Source: Elysia chlorotica (taxonomy: Eukaryota; Mollusca; Gastropoda; Plakobranchidae). From it: DNA of 64,000 nt. Below are positions 1 to 13,009 of this stretch, one piece after another. The notes under the pieces are model-generated. The model was not told the origin of the DNA, did not search any database, and saw nothing but the letters and a program-made list of their open reading frames with translations. Each line of letters starts with the position of its first letter. Within the stretch, counting starts at the first letter, position 1. The position numbers were made by a program, and so were the translations under genes. The DNA lies in the NCBI GenBank assembly GCA_003991915.1, contig RQTK01000210.1, positions 460,426 through 524,425 on the forward strand, read 5' to 3'.

Positions 1-75
<75 letters not shown>
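1..75. repeat. (TAA)n microsatellite at window edge
   Basis: About 25 units; probably continues to the left. Confidence 0.98.
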
Positions 76-394
76 GCACAATAACAATAACAATATCAAT
101 TTAACTTAAGGTAGAAATTAAAATAAAGTGTTTATGTATTGAATCATGAGATATAAAGAAAGATAAATTGAATGTTGAGCTCTTTCTACCTAATTTCAAG
201 AGACACATGAATTTAGTAAAACAGCTTCATGAATGCATACTATTTGCACTCTGCTTCAATTCTTATTGCATCAAAATATAATGATGTTTGTTGAAGGGAG
301 GGTGAAAGCAAAGAACAACAAGACACACACACACACAAACACACAGAGACATCTCTGGATGTTTCAAAACGATTAAGCCTTCATCTTCCCAGTC

Positions 395-656
395 GGGAGC
401 GCGGTGGTCCTGGGGTAGAACATCGGCTTCCGACGCAAGAGGTCCGGGTTCGAGCCCTAGCGATTGCGCTCCCTACTAGTTGGGTCGGTGTCAGTATAAT
501 GTGATCTACTGAAACAGGAGTCATGGTATCCCCGCCCTGTCTCGTTTGTGGCCTCACATAAAAATGTCAGACGTCAGTTTTGGGGCCCGTTACAATATGG
601 TCTATGTAATGCTGATGTTGGACGTTAAACCAACTCAACAACATCAACATCAACAT
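395..656 (+). mobile_element. tRNA-derived SINE, type II head, near full length
   Basis: The head has an A-box-like GGTCCTGGGGTAGAACATCG and a B-box-like GGTTCGAGCCC. The body has GTTGGGTCGGTGTCAGTATA, GTCATGGTATCCCCGCCCTG and GTCAGACGTCAG. The 3' end GGACGTTAAACCAACTCAAC leads into a CATCAA tail. Confidence 0.85.
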
Positions 657-1632
657 GGTCTTTCAAGTTATCTAGAGCCAAATTTCCTTTGGTCTAATAA
701 CGAAACCAAAAATTAATATTTCTAGCTCTAGAACTAACGTGAATTATTGTTATTTATTATAATTAATTAACCGTGGAACGGGCTTTTCCAGCATTTGTCC
801 TATGTTTTGAGAAGGAGCGAACAACGAAAACTGTAATACGAGCGCGTAGATTTTGTTTCCTTACAACGCCTTCCTACAGCAAACACAACACAAAAGATTT
901 TTGTTTCATAATCATATTGTTTCGTTTTTTTTTTTTGCCAACTTCAAAAAGACCTCTTTTACTGAGAAGTTTCATACAATCACGCATTAAAAAGGGGGAG
1001 AATTTAGCAAAGAAAAAACAACAACAAAAACAAAACACAAAACTAAACAAAGCCAAAACAAAACAAAACAAAATCAGAGAAAACCCAGACATAATAAAAC
1101 CATGGAAAATAAATAAGACTTTTCTTCGTAAGAAAAATCGTATTCACCGAGCGGAGATGTAAAAATATCACTTCTCTATTCGTTCTTTAGAAGCATCATC
1201 CACGTTAAAAGACGAGATCTTTCGTGTGTGAATCGTCATGACATTGACACAAAAAGGCATCTGTATCGCCTGAAGAGTTCAAGTGGTAAATAAACTGCCA
1301 GCAGCCATAGAAAAATATATTATTAATAGCTTGGGCGAGCCATGTAACTGTAACGCTATGTACAAAAACAAACAAACGCCAACCACAACGCATTAAATGA
1401 CACGGTGCGGATGTAATTATTTTGCCGAGGGCGAAATTAAAAGTTCCCGAACTTGTTTTGAAAGTAGGTCTTCATTAAAAATTTAGAGAATTAAAAATAC
1501 ACTGAATGAACTAGTTTCCCTCAAAACTCCTCCCTTTTGTTCCTTACAAAGGTTCTCTAACTAAAGTCAAACGTCTCCGTTTAGTATCACCATGGAAACA
1601 TAGGGACGTCACCCTTAGAGCGAGAGGAAGAA

Positions 1633-1637
<5 letters not shown>
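657..1637. other. No gene recognised
   Basis: AT-rich, with an AAC/AAAC-rich stretch near 1017-1080. The open frame at 773-1162 is Lys-rich low complexity. Confidence 0.7.
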
Positions 1638-1670
<33 letters not shown>

Positions 1671-1716
1671 AAGAGAGACAAAGAGAAAGAAAGAGAGAGA
1701 GCGAGAAAGAGAGAGT
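1638..1716. repeat. (GA)n microsatellite
   Basis: Interrupted GA tract with GAGAAA variants. Confidence 0.95.
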
Positions 1717-2299
1717 GAAAACAAAAAGTTTCGCGTTCCTCATAAAAAGGCGACCCTTTTAAACAAAATAATACATTTGAATATGTCATTACCTACATTT
1801 GTATTTTTAGCCTCTGGGATGCTAGTAAAAGTGCAATTCTCATATGTAAAAGATAAAGAAACAATCTAAGTTAGATGTAGACCCACCCAGTACTTGAAAT
1901 CTAACGCCACACTGTGCAAATCTGCCTAAGGGCTAGACTGCACCGAGATGACGTCACAGCAGCAAAGAATACCATTGGAGCAAGACGGTCTATAGATCTA
2001 GTTTTTGATAGGACCATGAGGCGGATGAATACATGCAAGAAACGCTCCAGCGGGTGCTGCGTTCTAAAGACAGTTGCAGGTTTGCTCTTTTGTCTGCAAA
2101 GCTTTATTAACCAGACGATATGAACATTCAAAGAGGTTCCCAAAATACAGACACATAGCAACGGTTTAGAAGCTTCGTTGACCTGTCTGATGTAAACTGA
2201 AGTAAGATCGTACTCGGTCAAGTTTCTTTCGCTTTGCTGATTTTCCGCGCTATTTTTAATTGTGTCACTTGTGTCAGCACCAGCGGCAAAGCGGCACTA

Positions 2300-2300
<1 letters not shown>

Positions 2301-2395
<95 letters not shown>

Positions 2396-2411
2396 AGTCT
2401 GTCTGTCTCTC
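2301..2411. repeat. (CTGT)n microsatellite
   Basis: About 27 units; gives spurious CLSV peptides. Confidence 0.97.
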
Positions 2412-2739
2412 GCCACCTGCGTATCAAGGAACACTATAATGGGATACAATATCTTCTTGCTATCCTTTATAGCAAATCAGGTATTGGATAGAATAAAATA
2501 GACAAAACTTTTGTTTGGAAATCTTACATTATTTTCTTTAAATCTACGTCAACCTCAGTTTACCTGTCTCTATTGCATATATTACCCGCATGAAAACAGG
2601 TTACATAACTCTTGGTGAGCCCGCATTCCTAAATATACACCAACTTATTTAAATAGAAAGATATCGGGTGTCAGAAAATGGCGCTTCTACCAACCAAAGT
2701 AATAATTGGATTAGTTTTTTGCCTCCTGGTTGTCGCGAA

Positions 2740-2860
2740 CATTGTAGACTCAGCACACTGAACACGGGGACGCATTAAGCTGAGATTCAAACCTTGGACC
2801 TCCTGCTAGTCAGTATAGAGCGCTGACGGACTGAGCTGGTTACTCTTCTTACAACGGTAC
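2740..2860 (-). mobile_element. tRNA-like SINE head, third class, diverged
   Basis: On the minus strand ACCAGCTCAGTCCGTCAGCG and AGGTTTGAATCTC are A- and B-box-like. Confidence 0.4.
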
Positions 2861-3594
2861 AGAGCAGTAAAAATCACATTGTAGGCTACCTTTAATCATT
2901 TATCTTATCTTCTACATTGGCAGAAAAAAGTTTGTGTTCTTTTTTTAAGATGCTAGAATAAAACCTAATACATTAAATTGCACTATAAGTTTTAGCAAAA
3001 TGGAAATTATTATATCAATAACTTTATTTCTATAGCGCTTTACCCTAAATCTAATATGCTTTGGCTCAGAGTGCTTTAAAGATATAAATTCAAGATATCA
3101 TCACCTCAGTAGTAAAATGTCCTATTTCATCTTGAAAATACTTAAGACTTTGAGCATTTTAGCAACCACATAGGACACTGTGCTGTTGATTAGACGCTCA
3201 TTACCATTGCATCCATTAGGGCTATTAACTTCAACCTCCAGTGGTATAACTTCCAGATTTATCATATGTTATGCTAATTCCGACGTCTCATTGGGGTCTT
3301 TAGTCTAAAAATAGCCAGTATCATCTGACGCGGATCGCCGCTCTTCAAAGTTTTCTTATCACACGAAATACGGCACGGTCTACAGGTTAATAAAATAGAG
3401 TCTTTTGGCCGTACGTACAACGTAGGCGTATGTTTGCGACTCGGCAGATTGTAAGCTACAGTGACGTAGCACTGACGACATTTTAACTCCATGGCATGGG
3501 ATAGATCTCTCCACATGGCATCAGCTGAGTTAACCGAGCGTATATGAGGGTACTCTAATTTCTGCCTTTGTTTCCGTCTATTTTTATAATATAT
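2861..3594. other. No gene recognised
   Basis: AT-rich single-copy-looking sequence; ATAGCGCTTTACCCTAAAT near 3033 looks like an old dispersed repeat. Confidence 0.6.
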
Positions 3595-3845
3595 GTAATC
3601 AGATCCTGTGCGTTTAGGGCTTGAGCCTACATTAGATATTGGGCTGTAAGTACAACGTCGTTGTAGTTTACGTCTTGTCGTATGCCTTCTTAGTCTTATA
3701 TTCTAAGGATTCTTAGGCTACCTCGACGTTGTACTTACGAGAGTCTTCTATCTACGTTCCGTAGTCTCTACTTTGCGAATCCACTTTTCAAAGTAGACTC
3801 TCACTTGTTTAGATAGGAAAAAGTCGGGTTTCCGTCTAGTTGGGA
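3595..3845. repeat. Dispersed repeat, copy with nested MITE
   Basis: AATCAGATCCTGTG to TTTAGATAGGAAAAAGTCGG, interrupted by the palindrome at 3646-3738. Matches 4640-4805. Confidence 0.7.
3646..3738. mobile_element. Palindromic MITE, 93 bp, nested in another repeat
   Basis: Ends are perfect 15-base inverted repeats (GTAAGTACAACGTCG). It sits inside a repeat whose other copy near 4640-4805 lacks it. Confidence 0.75.
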
Positions 3846-3855
3846 ACCCACGGAA

Positions 3856-3946
3856 TTCGTGGGGATTGTGGGGTTAGAGATAAATTCGTGGGGATTGTGG
3901 GATTAGAGATAAATTCGTGGGGATTGTGGGATTAGAGATAAATTCG
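3856..3946. repeat. 37-bp tandem repeat, about 2.5 units
   Basis: ATTCGTGGGGATTGTGGG and TTAGAGATAA repeated three times almost exactly. Confidence 0.85.
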
Positions 3947-4639
3947 AAGTACATGTATGATTAAAATCGAAATTATGGTTCATCAGAATATGTGCCTTCA
4001 CAAAAACAAAAACAACAACAACAACAACAAAAACAACAACATCAACAACAGTAACAACAAAAAACAGCAACACATAACAAAACAATAATATTAATTAAAA
4101 AACAACGTTTTTTAATGGGGGTATAAGTCATGCTGTGAAAAACGGTCATTGGATATAATTTTAAACCTTTTGTTGTTTTCTTCTCGTTTTTGTATCTGAT
4201 TGCTATTTTGTATCTTTTGTTTGGACATTTTTACATGTCATACGAAGTTACAACCACATGCTGTTGTGTTAAGCTTAATTTTTCTTCTCATTTACAACTA
4301 GCCAAGCATTAACGAAACGGTGCAGTGTGCCCGTTAAAATTTGCGCGCTTGAAAAAACAACAATAATTAATTTTTATGAATTGTATAATAATGTATGTCA
4401 GTTTCGTTTTTGTAAAAAATTTGCATTTTTAAGCTTCCGTCTTATTGGTGCAATGAAATGTCGGATGGATTAGAGATGTCTTCTCTATTGTCGGCTCAAT
4501 ATGCTCAAATGAGATAAATAAAGAGTGTTTGCATAACATCATGCCCATGTGAACCTAGACCACATAACTAATGCATCGGGTGTTTTTGTAGAATTGTCTG
4601 TCCCGCACTAAAACGCCTGTGCCATATCAATTTCGGGCT

Positions 4640-4805
4640 TAGCTCTAGTATAATAAGATCAGACTCTGCACTTTGGTACGGCTTGAACCTAAATCAGATC
4701 TTATGTCTCTTATCTACTTTCCGTCACTCTGCATGGCGAACCCTCTTTTCAAATTAGACTCTTACTTGTCTAGATAGGAACAAATCGGCTCTTCGTCTAT
4801 TTGGA
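4640..4805. repeat. Dispersed repeat, copy without insertion
   Basis: Aligns to both flanks of 3595-3845, for example GACTCTTACTTGTCTAGATA against GACTCTCACTTGTTTAGATA. Confidence 0.7.
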
Positions 4806-5845
4806 ATTATCAGATTCTGTACTTGTAATGGCGTAGACAAAGTATGGTGTTACCCTCACATTCTGGACACACCCAAATAAAAGTTTATAGGGGACCTACA
4901 TAATTACAGTGTTAGGCGCTAAACTAAAACCTGATTTTTTTTGTTCATTTTGCGTATCGGGGTGGGGTGGGGAAAAGAGTGATTGTGCGGTTTTTGTTCT
5001 GTTGTTGTTGTTGTTGTTGTTGTTTTGTTGGGGTTTTTTTTTGTTGGGGTTTTTTTTTGGGGGGGGGGGGGGTGTTAAAATGATAGTTGGGTTACGGTAA
5101 AAAGGGTGGAGGGGTATTCAAGTATTCAAATACAAATTCATTTTTCCACTTAAATGAAAAACAGGGTTATTTTTTAGACAAAATTAAAGAGACAAAAAGT
5201 AGCCTACATGCTTGACATGTTGTGCAAAGAAATGGGTGTAACCTACGAGTAGGTTACGAGATTTCAGCTAGGTTGGAAACCACAGATTTCAGCTAGAATC
5301 TTGTTATCATGTGACATTACAACACATGATTTAACTCACCGACAGTCATGCAACGGAGAAGAAAAATAAAAAAAAATAATGGTCAAGTTTTCACACATGG
5401 GAGGCTGATAGAGCCTTAACTTACTAAGGAACTAGAATAATGGTAAAACGTTTTTTTTTTCATCAGGCAAAACTAATATTTTTGAGACAATAAAATATAT
5501 AGGTCTGATCTCTTTTGTTTATTTAATTTTTCTTCACCTTGAGATTTGACGATCTTGGAGATCTAAGGAAAGTAAACTCGTAACTTTTTATAATTTTTGA
5601 AAGGAGAATATCAGAAAATGCAAATTTAAAATACGATGCTTTTCAGCAATAAGGCGCGCGGCTTCTAAAATTCTAATGTAGGGGTTACTGATTCAAATTT
5701 TGGACTGGTCGCCCTTTTCAACTCTATGTTGATCTACAATCTGGTAAGGTTTAAAAATACGCCTAGAAAAAAAAAAAACTTAGCAGAAAAAACAAATAAT
5801 AGTGACAACAACAACAGCAGTGCCTCAAAAAATTCATGGATTTAC
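4806..5845. other. No gene recognised
   Basis: T- and G-runs at 5029-5073 and A/T-rich sequence. Confidence 0.65.
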
Positions 5846-6022
<177 letters not shown>

Positions 6023-6236
6023 CCACATACCATCCATCTATACATCGATCCACCCGTACACCTTCCATTTTATTGTTTTATTTAACAGTATTCTCTTAAT
6101 CATCATATTATATCTCTATGATATTCTGTCCTCCTTTCTAAGTAGTGATACATCAATCAGTAACTTAATCTTCTTATTTAAACAGAATACATTTTTTATA
6201 AACTAGACCTGCAAATGTTTTTCTTAAAATAATCGA

Positions 6237-6259
6237 GTCTCTCTCTCTCTCTCTTTATA

Positions 6260-6334
<75 letters not shown>

Positions 6335-6400
6335 GTCTCTCTCTCTGTCTCTCTCTGTCTCTCTCTCTGTCTATCTCTCTCTCTATCTCTCTCTCTCTCA
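6237..6400. repeat. (CT)n microsatellite with GTCT variants
   Basis: Long impure CT tract. Confidence 0.95.
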
Positions 6401-6747
6401 AAACATAATAGGAGATAGTGATATCTTACCATGTTTAGAAGAAACCAGAGCTATCAGCCAACACAAATAATCCTTCAAAACACAATTTATCGGGCCAAAA
6501 TACGTTCTACAGAATTAAAGACACAACACTTATGTTTGGCATTCACAACTTGGGAGCTTTAGAGTGGAAAATGTGTAAGAAATATGAAAGATGTAGAGAG
6601 AAAGAGGTGTAAGAAAAACGCCTTTAGACGAGACGTCAAACTTACGCCAAAAACACGTATTTCTCATGTTTTTTTTGGCCTATTCTATATAATTTATTAT
6701 TGTATGTTGGTTGGTGTGGCAGCTCGTCTGGAGATCTAGATCTAGGG

Positions 6748-6847
6748 TTGTAAGAACAACGTCGCCGTAGCTTACAACTCGTCTTAAGCTTTTTTACTCG
6801 CATAACTTGAGATGAGTCGTAAGCTTGCGACGCTGTTGTACTTGCGA
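6748..6847. mobile_element. Palindromic MITE, same family
   Basis: About 40-base imperfect arms: GTAAGAACAACGTCGCCGTA on the left, GCGACGCTGTTGTACTTGCG on the right, with matching inner GTCTTAAG/CTTGAGATGAG parts. Confidence 0.75.
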
Positions 6848-7892
6848 TACCAGCTTGGTGTAGAGTTTATCGAGTTCAAGTAAGTTGCCGGTTGTGATGG
6901 ATGGGGACCTGTCGCAGTATTGACATTGTGTTGTTAGGGCCGACAATGGGTCAAAATAATACTCTGTCTTTTGTTAGGCATAAGAAATATTATGCAAATG
7001 CAGAGGAATCTAGAACATTTCTCACTTTACCTATGATAGATTTTTCGTTTTTGTTTGTTAGGGTGTCCATTTTGTTTAAACTGTAGGGAGACTGTCCCAG
7101 TATTGACAATACGCATAGCGTCTTAGTTTTAGGACTCACGAGTATTACGACTCCATGCTCTATTTAACATGACTCAATTGAGGTGCATTCTGAATAGCTC
7201 TCCTTCACTTTGCATTTCTGAGAGCTTTGTGTTGTGGTTGATGCAATTTTGATGCAAATTCTCATCTCTTGCGATCTTCGCACCTTCCTGTCATCATGTA
7301 TTTTGCTCACGCAGCTGTAACGTCCGTATTAAATTCACTTCCCCCGAATATCATAATAATATTGACACTTTACCTTCCAATGCTAACACCAGTTTAATTT
7401 TATAGCTTAAGGTATGTTCATTAGTGTAAATATAAAAGGGTTGTATTGTGTGGGAGCAATGATATTATCTGTGTGAGTAAACCTTTTCCTACCGGTATGT
7501 ATTTTTACGTTATAAAGCGCTTTGGCCTTCTTCTATAGAAAGCCCTATGCAAGTGAACTTAATATTAGTAGTATTATTATTCACCTCTTGTTAGGGAAAG
7601 CCCTATGCAAATGAACATAACATTATTAGTATTATTATTCACCTCTTGTCCCCGCGTCTATGCAAAGGCTTGTGAACATACGCATTGTTCTTCTGATGTA
7701 TGCGTGTTATGTATGTGTGCTATGATAGTCCAACATATTTCACGCAAAATGGCAAGTTCGGCGCTGCGGTCGGCTAGGTGGTTTAACTTGCAGAGCGCTG
7801 CTTTTCATTCCAATTCTTAAACAATAATGCTTTTCAAACTGTCATACTGTTTTTTTTGTTTTGGGTCGGGGAGGTTTTTTTCCTTTTTTTTT
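6848..7892. other. No gene recognised
   Basis: Contains short internal repeats (GGGACCTGTCGCAGTATTGA-like near 6904 and 7085; AAGCCCTATGCAA near 7541 and 7599). Confidence 0.6.
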
Positions 7893-7905
7893 GGGGGGGG
7901 GGGGG

Positions 7906-8245
7906 ACTAGTGCAAGTGGTAGAGTGTTGATCTTTCAACCGGGAGGAAGAAGAAAAATCTGTCTCATTTTTTTCCTTACTAGTTGGGTCGGTGTTAGTAT
8001 TATGTGACAGGCTGAGACAGGAGCAGTGGTATTCCCGAACTGTCTCTGCGTGGCAGCACTGCGATCGTCAGACATATGTCTTGGCACCAGACCACGATAA
8101 AGCCTTGCTCCTGACGCTAGACGTTAAGAAACCAACTTACTCACCTAAGCTCGGTGTGTCAATTTCAGTGTAATGTGACGGCCTGAAACTAAACGCCTTG
8201 TATCTCCGCTCTGTCTATGAGTGGCAATAACGTAAAATTGCTGAA
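7906..8245 (+). mobile_element. SINE, type I head, followed by a partial body copy
   Basis: Head GTGCAAGTGGTAGAGTGTTG after a 13-G tract; body with GTTGGGTCGGTGTTAGTATT and a GACGTTAAGAAACCAAC end near 8140. A second, diverged body segment follows at 8152-8245. Confidence 0.75.
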
Positions 8246-8464
8246 AACTGTAGATTATCTCTGACCAGATTGAACTAGCCTAAATTTCATGAATTTATTC
8301 CTCTCCAACTGTGATAGACAGGAACAGCGATACTATCTGTGTGACGCGATACACCAGATAGCTCACTTGTAAAGCTTTGGACGTACAATCATAACTTCCG
8401 ATGTTCAAGTTTGTTTGTTGCTTAGAGTCAAACGTCAGCTCTAGATATTCTATATTCTAGATGG

Positions 8465-8640
8465 GTCCGAAGACTATTGTCTGACAATTTTACGTACTGC
8501 CACTCTGTGACTGTGTGGGGATACCATTATTCCTATTCCAGTAGGGCACGAAATCGGACAAATAATTTTTTGACTGATCGTGGGTTTCGAACATGGTATC
8601 TTCCGATTGGAAGATCAACGCTAAACCACTTTGGTCTGTT
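8465..8640 (-). mobile_element. SINE, type I head, diverged
   Basis: Minus-strand body (reverse of GTCTGACAATTTTACGT, GGGGATACCATTATTCC) and a head ending in the reverse of GGTTTCGAACATGGTA near 8585-8635. Confidence 0.6.
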
Positions 8641-8689
8641 TGCCTCCCTCTTACGTGCTTCTGTCTCCATACAGAATTTTTATTTTTAG

Positions 8690-8755
8690 AAATCTGGACG
8701 AGGCAAAACTAATCAAAGATCACATGTGACGTAAGTCCTCTAATCTCTCTCTCTC

Positions 8756-8799
<44 letters not shown>

Positions 8800-8927
8800 T
8801 CTCTCTCTCTCGCTCTTTCGCTCGTTCTCTCCCCCTATGTGTCTGTTTCCTTTTCCTCTCTAAATCTGGACGAGGCAAAACTAATCAAAGATCACATGTG
8901 ACGTAAGTCCTCTAATCTCTCTCTCTC

Positions 8928-8971
<44 letters not shown>

Positions 8972-9050
8972 TCTCTCACTCTCTCTCTTTCTCTCGCTCT
9001 TTCGCTCTTTCTCTCCCCCTATGTGTCTGTTTCCTTTTCCTCTCTACCCT
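8690..9050. repeat. Tandem duplication of ~175 bp with CT tracts
   Basis: AATCTGGACGAGGCAAAACT through the CT tract to TGTGTCTGTTTCCTTTTCCT occurs at 8690 and again at about 8863. Confidence 0.9.
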
Positions 9051-9087
9051 CTCTTTTTATCTCTCTCTCTCCCCCCCCACTTTCTCT

Positions 9088-9127
<40 letters not shown>

Positions 9128-9441
9128 TCTCGGTTTATCCCAAGTTTTCGCAATCTCTGTCCGAAGCCTAAAATAATCGAGCTTGTGAAAATTCCCCGCC
9201 CACTCAAATATGCAGAAGTACCAACCTGACGTACCATCGAGCTAAACACCTCGAGCCTAAAAGTTGCGTGGAAATTCAGTAAAAATAAGATTTTGGCATG
9301 AGGTTGGCAACTCTAGATATGCCACACCAAGATGAATGACTGCCAGGAGAGACAGGAGACACCTGGACCCTAGCCCAGGAATAGTGACCATACAATGTAC
9401 ACCGACTTCCGTAATCATCAGCAGGAATGTCAACCAAGGTG

Positions 9442-9625
9442 CGAACTGGCGCTGTTGAGTTGTTGTTGAGTTGGTTTAACGTTCAACATCAGTACTATAT
9501 AGGTTACATTGTAGACGGACTCCAAGACTGACTGGCGCAGTTGAGTTGCTGTTGTTGGGTTCGTTTAACGTCTAACATCAGCACTCTATAGGTTATATTG
9601 TGGACGGGCTCCAAGACTGACTGGC
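9442..9625 (-). mobile_element. Two tandem SINE 3' ends
   Basis: The segment from GAGTTGGTTTAACGTTCAAC to CCAAGACTGACTGGCGC occurs twice in a row, the reversed SINE 3' end. Confidence 0.7.
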
Positions 9626-9890
9626 GCAAGTGGAAGAGAGTTGTTCTCCCAATCGGGAGGTCTCTCGTCTTTTTTGTTCGATTTTGGTGTCAGTGTAAGT
9701 ATAATGTGATCGGCTGAGACAGAAGTCCATGTCTCCCCGCACTATCTCTATGTGGCATTGCGTCAAATTATCAAACGTTAGTCTGAGGACCCGTCAACAA
9801 TATAGGACAAATATACTTTCGACCAAACGTGGATTTCGAACCGAGGACCTCCCGATCGGGAGCCCAAAACTCCACTGACTACTCAGAACA
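9626..9890. mobile_element. SINE (+) abutting a reversed SINE head (-)
   Basis: A plus-strand type I head and body at 9626-9810 are followed by a minus-strand head at about 9820-9890 (TTTCGAACCGAGGACCTCCC). Confidence 0.65.
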
Positions 9891-10805
9891 ACAACGAAAA
9901 GAGCACTAACTGTTTTAAGCAGTTGTATAACCTTACACCTATACTTTTACTGGAGGCCTTCTTGAAAACAGGCCAAGTCACCGAAATGATCGAAGTGAAC
10001 AGATTTTAGCGTTAAAAGTGTAACATTGATGTGTCTCTCATAAATCAGGGACCTCCGATTGAGAGACCAAGGATCTACTTCTTGCGCCAGATCGTCCACT
10101 GTGGGCTTAGAAGGCTGAACGAAAACATAATTTTATTATAGCTCATGAGTATCATTCTGTTCTAAATTATTTGGTATTGATTGAATGCAGATAGGCCATT
10201 GTTACCCTTCATACTTAAAATATGTCCACTTCTGTCGGTTTGATGACTTGGCCTTTACTTGAGCAGACCTAGAACGAGAGTCAAAACGAGATAAATTAAT
10301 AAACTGACAAATTTCGGCCATTAAGCCAGTGTAAATAGTTGAGTTATAAAGCCTGTATTTCAATTTGTTTGTTTACTTCGGTGATCCATTCACGCGTCTT
10401 TAACCGTTCTTTTTTGGTTGGAGATGCCTCAGTTAAGCATAGGTAGAAAACAACACTTAATAACATATTCAAAAACTATGCTATGATAACCCCATCAAAG
10501 CCTTTTCAACTGAAATACCTTAGGCCAGAACATTAAAACTCCATTCAGAACAAACTTTCAAATGCTTTTAAACACGCGAGCATGTCAAGGATTTCAAGCA
10601 TTCCCTCTGACCTTCTGTCACTTCTCCCCACCTCTCTAAAAGCTTCGTGGCCAAATCATCTCCTTGTGTTAGATTTGGTCGAGAGATTTGATCACTATCA
10701 ATCTTTCGAATTCATCCGTTGTAAAGTAAATATTTACCAATGCTGTGCATTGTGGTCCTTACGTTGGGCTGTATTTCTCGACGATCTAGTACTTCTGTGC
10801 CCCGT
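9891..10805. other. No gene recognised
   Basis: AT-rich; a SINE-head-like ACCTCCGATTGAGAGACC (minus) near 10050. Confidence 0.6.
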
Positions 10806-11383
10806 TCTCTCTCTCTCCTCCTTCTCTCTCTATCTCTCTCCCTCCCTCTCTTTCTCTCCCTCCCTCTCTTTCTCTCTCTCCCTCGCTCTCATTCTCTCTC
10901 TCTCTCTGTCTTCTCTTTTCCTCTGTTCCTATGAATCGCTGTCCGCAATCTCTGTCTCTCAATTTATCTATATTTAGCACCTCTCAGTCTGTTTCTCTTT
11001 CTAACAGTCAGTCTCTTTCTGTGTATTTGTTCGTTTATGTCTTCTACATGTTTGTCTATTGGTTATCTACTTGTTAGACTGCCTGTCTCCTTGTCTGTCT
11101 GTCTTTATTTTTCTTTAACTACTAAACTCTTTGCCTTATTCCCTTTCTTGCTTCCTTTCTTTCTTCCCCCTCTCCCTTTCTTTCTCGGTGCATCTTCTCA
11201 CAGGCGACCCTCTTTTATCTTTTTCTAAATTCCACTAAATCCTCCTTGTGCATCTCTTTATTCCAGATTTCTTTTTACTCATTCAACAGTCTTGCTCGTT
11301 TGTAACTTGGTTTTTTTTTGTCTCTGACAGTCTCTGTATGTGTGTTGTCTGTTTGCTTGTCTGTCCATTTGCTTGTCAGCCTG

Positions 11384-11436
<53 letters not shown>

Positions 11437-11530
11437 GCCTGTCTAACCGTCCGTCAGTCTCTCTCTCTTTCAACCCCCCCCCCCCTCTCTCTCTCGTTCT
11501 CTTCCCCCCCCCCTTTCTTTTCCATTTCTT
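10806..11530. repeat. CT microsatellites and pyrimidine-rich stretch
   Basis: CT tracts at 10806-10911 and 11381-11432 plus C-runs at 11475-11515; plus-strand frames of Ser/Leu are not genes. Confidence 0.9.
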
Positions 11531-12169
11531 CCGATTATACCTCAAACCAAAGGTATTAGGGGCCTACGAGATCTGAGTTTAGATATGCCCACTCACCGAT
11601 TTCTTATAGACTCTCAGCCTAGACTGATATTTTCATCTTTTCGTCTCCATTATAACACTCTTATTAATCCTTTCAACATCCTAAGCTTTCGATCATTATT
11701 TTGTTTTTCGTGCGAAGTTGTAGGAACCTCAAGGACGCTTAATATTCTGATAGCTCAAGTTGTGAGGGCATGTATAGCTTTATCAGTTTTGGCCCACTGG
11801 AGTGCATAGGGGTCAAATTCGTCCCCAGTTTTGGAAACAATAATACATATTCATATGTCCAGTACGGTGAATACGGAATGACTGTCCATTTCCATTCATT
11901 GGTTCAAATAATCTTCGACTCTGCCACTTTCAGAACATAATTCATTGGAGTTTGCATGGCCTTAATTAAAAGATTTGTGACAGGTGAAAGTAGATTAGTT
12001 GAAGGGTTTAACTTTTAAGTCTTGCAATGACTAAAAGCGAGTAAATCCAGATGATGATAAGACCGTGTATGCCCAAAGAAAACAACTAAGTAAAATTTTC
12101 TCCCGTGTCTAGTTTGATCACTTTAAGTCAATACACTGACCAGACTTTGATTTACTTCATAGATAAATA

Positions 12170-12448
12170 TCTCTCTTTCTCACTCTCTGTCTTTCTCCCC
12201 TCTCTCTCTTTCTTTCTTTCTCCCCTCTCTTTATCGCTCTCTCTCCTTTCTCCCCCCTCACTTCTTCAATTCCTCCTCGCTCTATCGCTCACTATCACTT
12301 TCTTTCTTTTTCTCCCTCTCTCTCGCCTCTCTCTATCGCTCCCTCCTCTCTCTTTCGCTCCCTCCCTCTTTTTCTCTTTATCTCTCTCGCTTTCTCTCTC
12401 TCTCTATCTCCCTCCTTCTCTCCCTCCCTCCTTCCTTCTCTCTCTCTG
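12170..12448. repeat. Impure CT tract
   Basis: Pyrimidine-only for most of its length. Confidence 0.92.
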
Positions 12449-12931
12449 GATTAAAGATCATCAAGGTTTCCCTAAGGGGTCCAATACGGCGATCCAGATG
12501 TTCGTTTTTCCCCTTAATTATGAACATGATTAACTATGTTCGGAAAAGATTATGTGCCCAATAAACCTGAAGCCTGATTGAGTCCTGGGTGGACTGGCCG
12601 GAAGGCTCGTCTTATCTACCTGTCTTGTTGACAGTTAACGAGATTTTCATTTTTTCTGCACTAATCGCCAGGGCGAATCTTATTGATCCCGCTACCATTC
12701 CAACACCATTAGGCTATAACAACACAGCAGTTTTATTTGTGTCACTCTCTAAAGAATAAACATATATGATCTTGAAAAAAAAAAAGAATTATCATGAGGA
12801 CTAAAATGAACGTGAAGAAAACCAAGATTCAGTATAGTTTTATTGTTGTGTAAGCTCACTGAAAATTAGCTATTTTTGAAGATCCTTCTTAAAGTTGGAG
12901 GATGAAGGTTTCTTTGATCTGCAAGGAAACA

Positions 12932-12932
12932 T

Positions 12933-13003
<71 letters not shown>
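12932..13003. repeat. (AAC)n microsatellite
   Basis: About 24 units; gives poly-Val and poly-Cys minus frames. Confidence 0.97.
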
Positions 13004-13009
13004 GCAAGC

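Noticed and set aside
773..1162. 129-codon Lys/Asn/Gln-rich open frame
   Set aside because: Low-complexity A-rich sequence with no motif or splice context.
3274..3516. 80-codon minus frame
   Set aside because: No recognisable motif and no splice or composition support.
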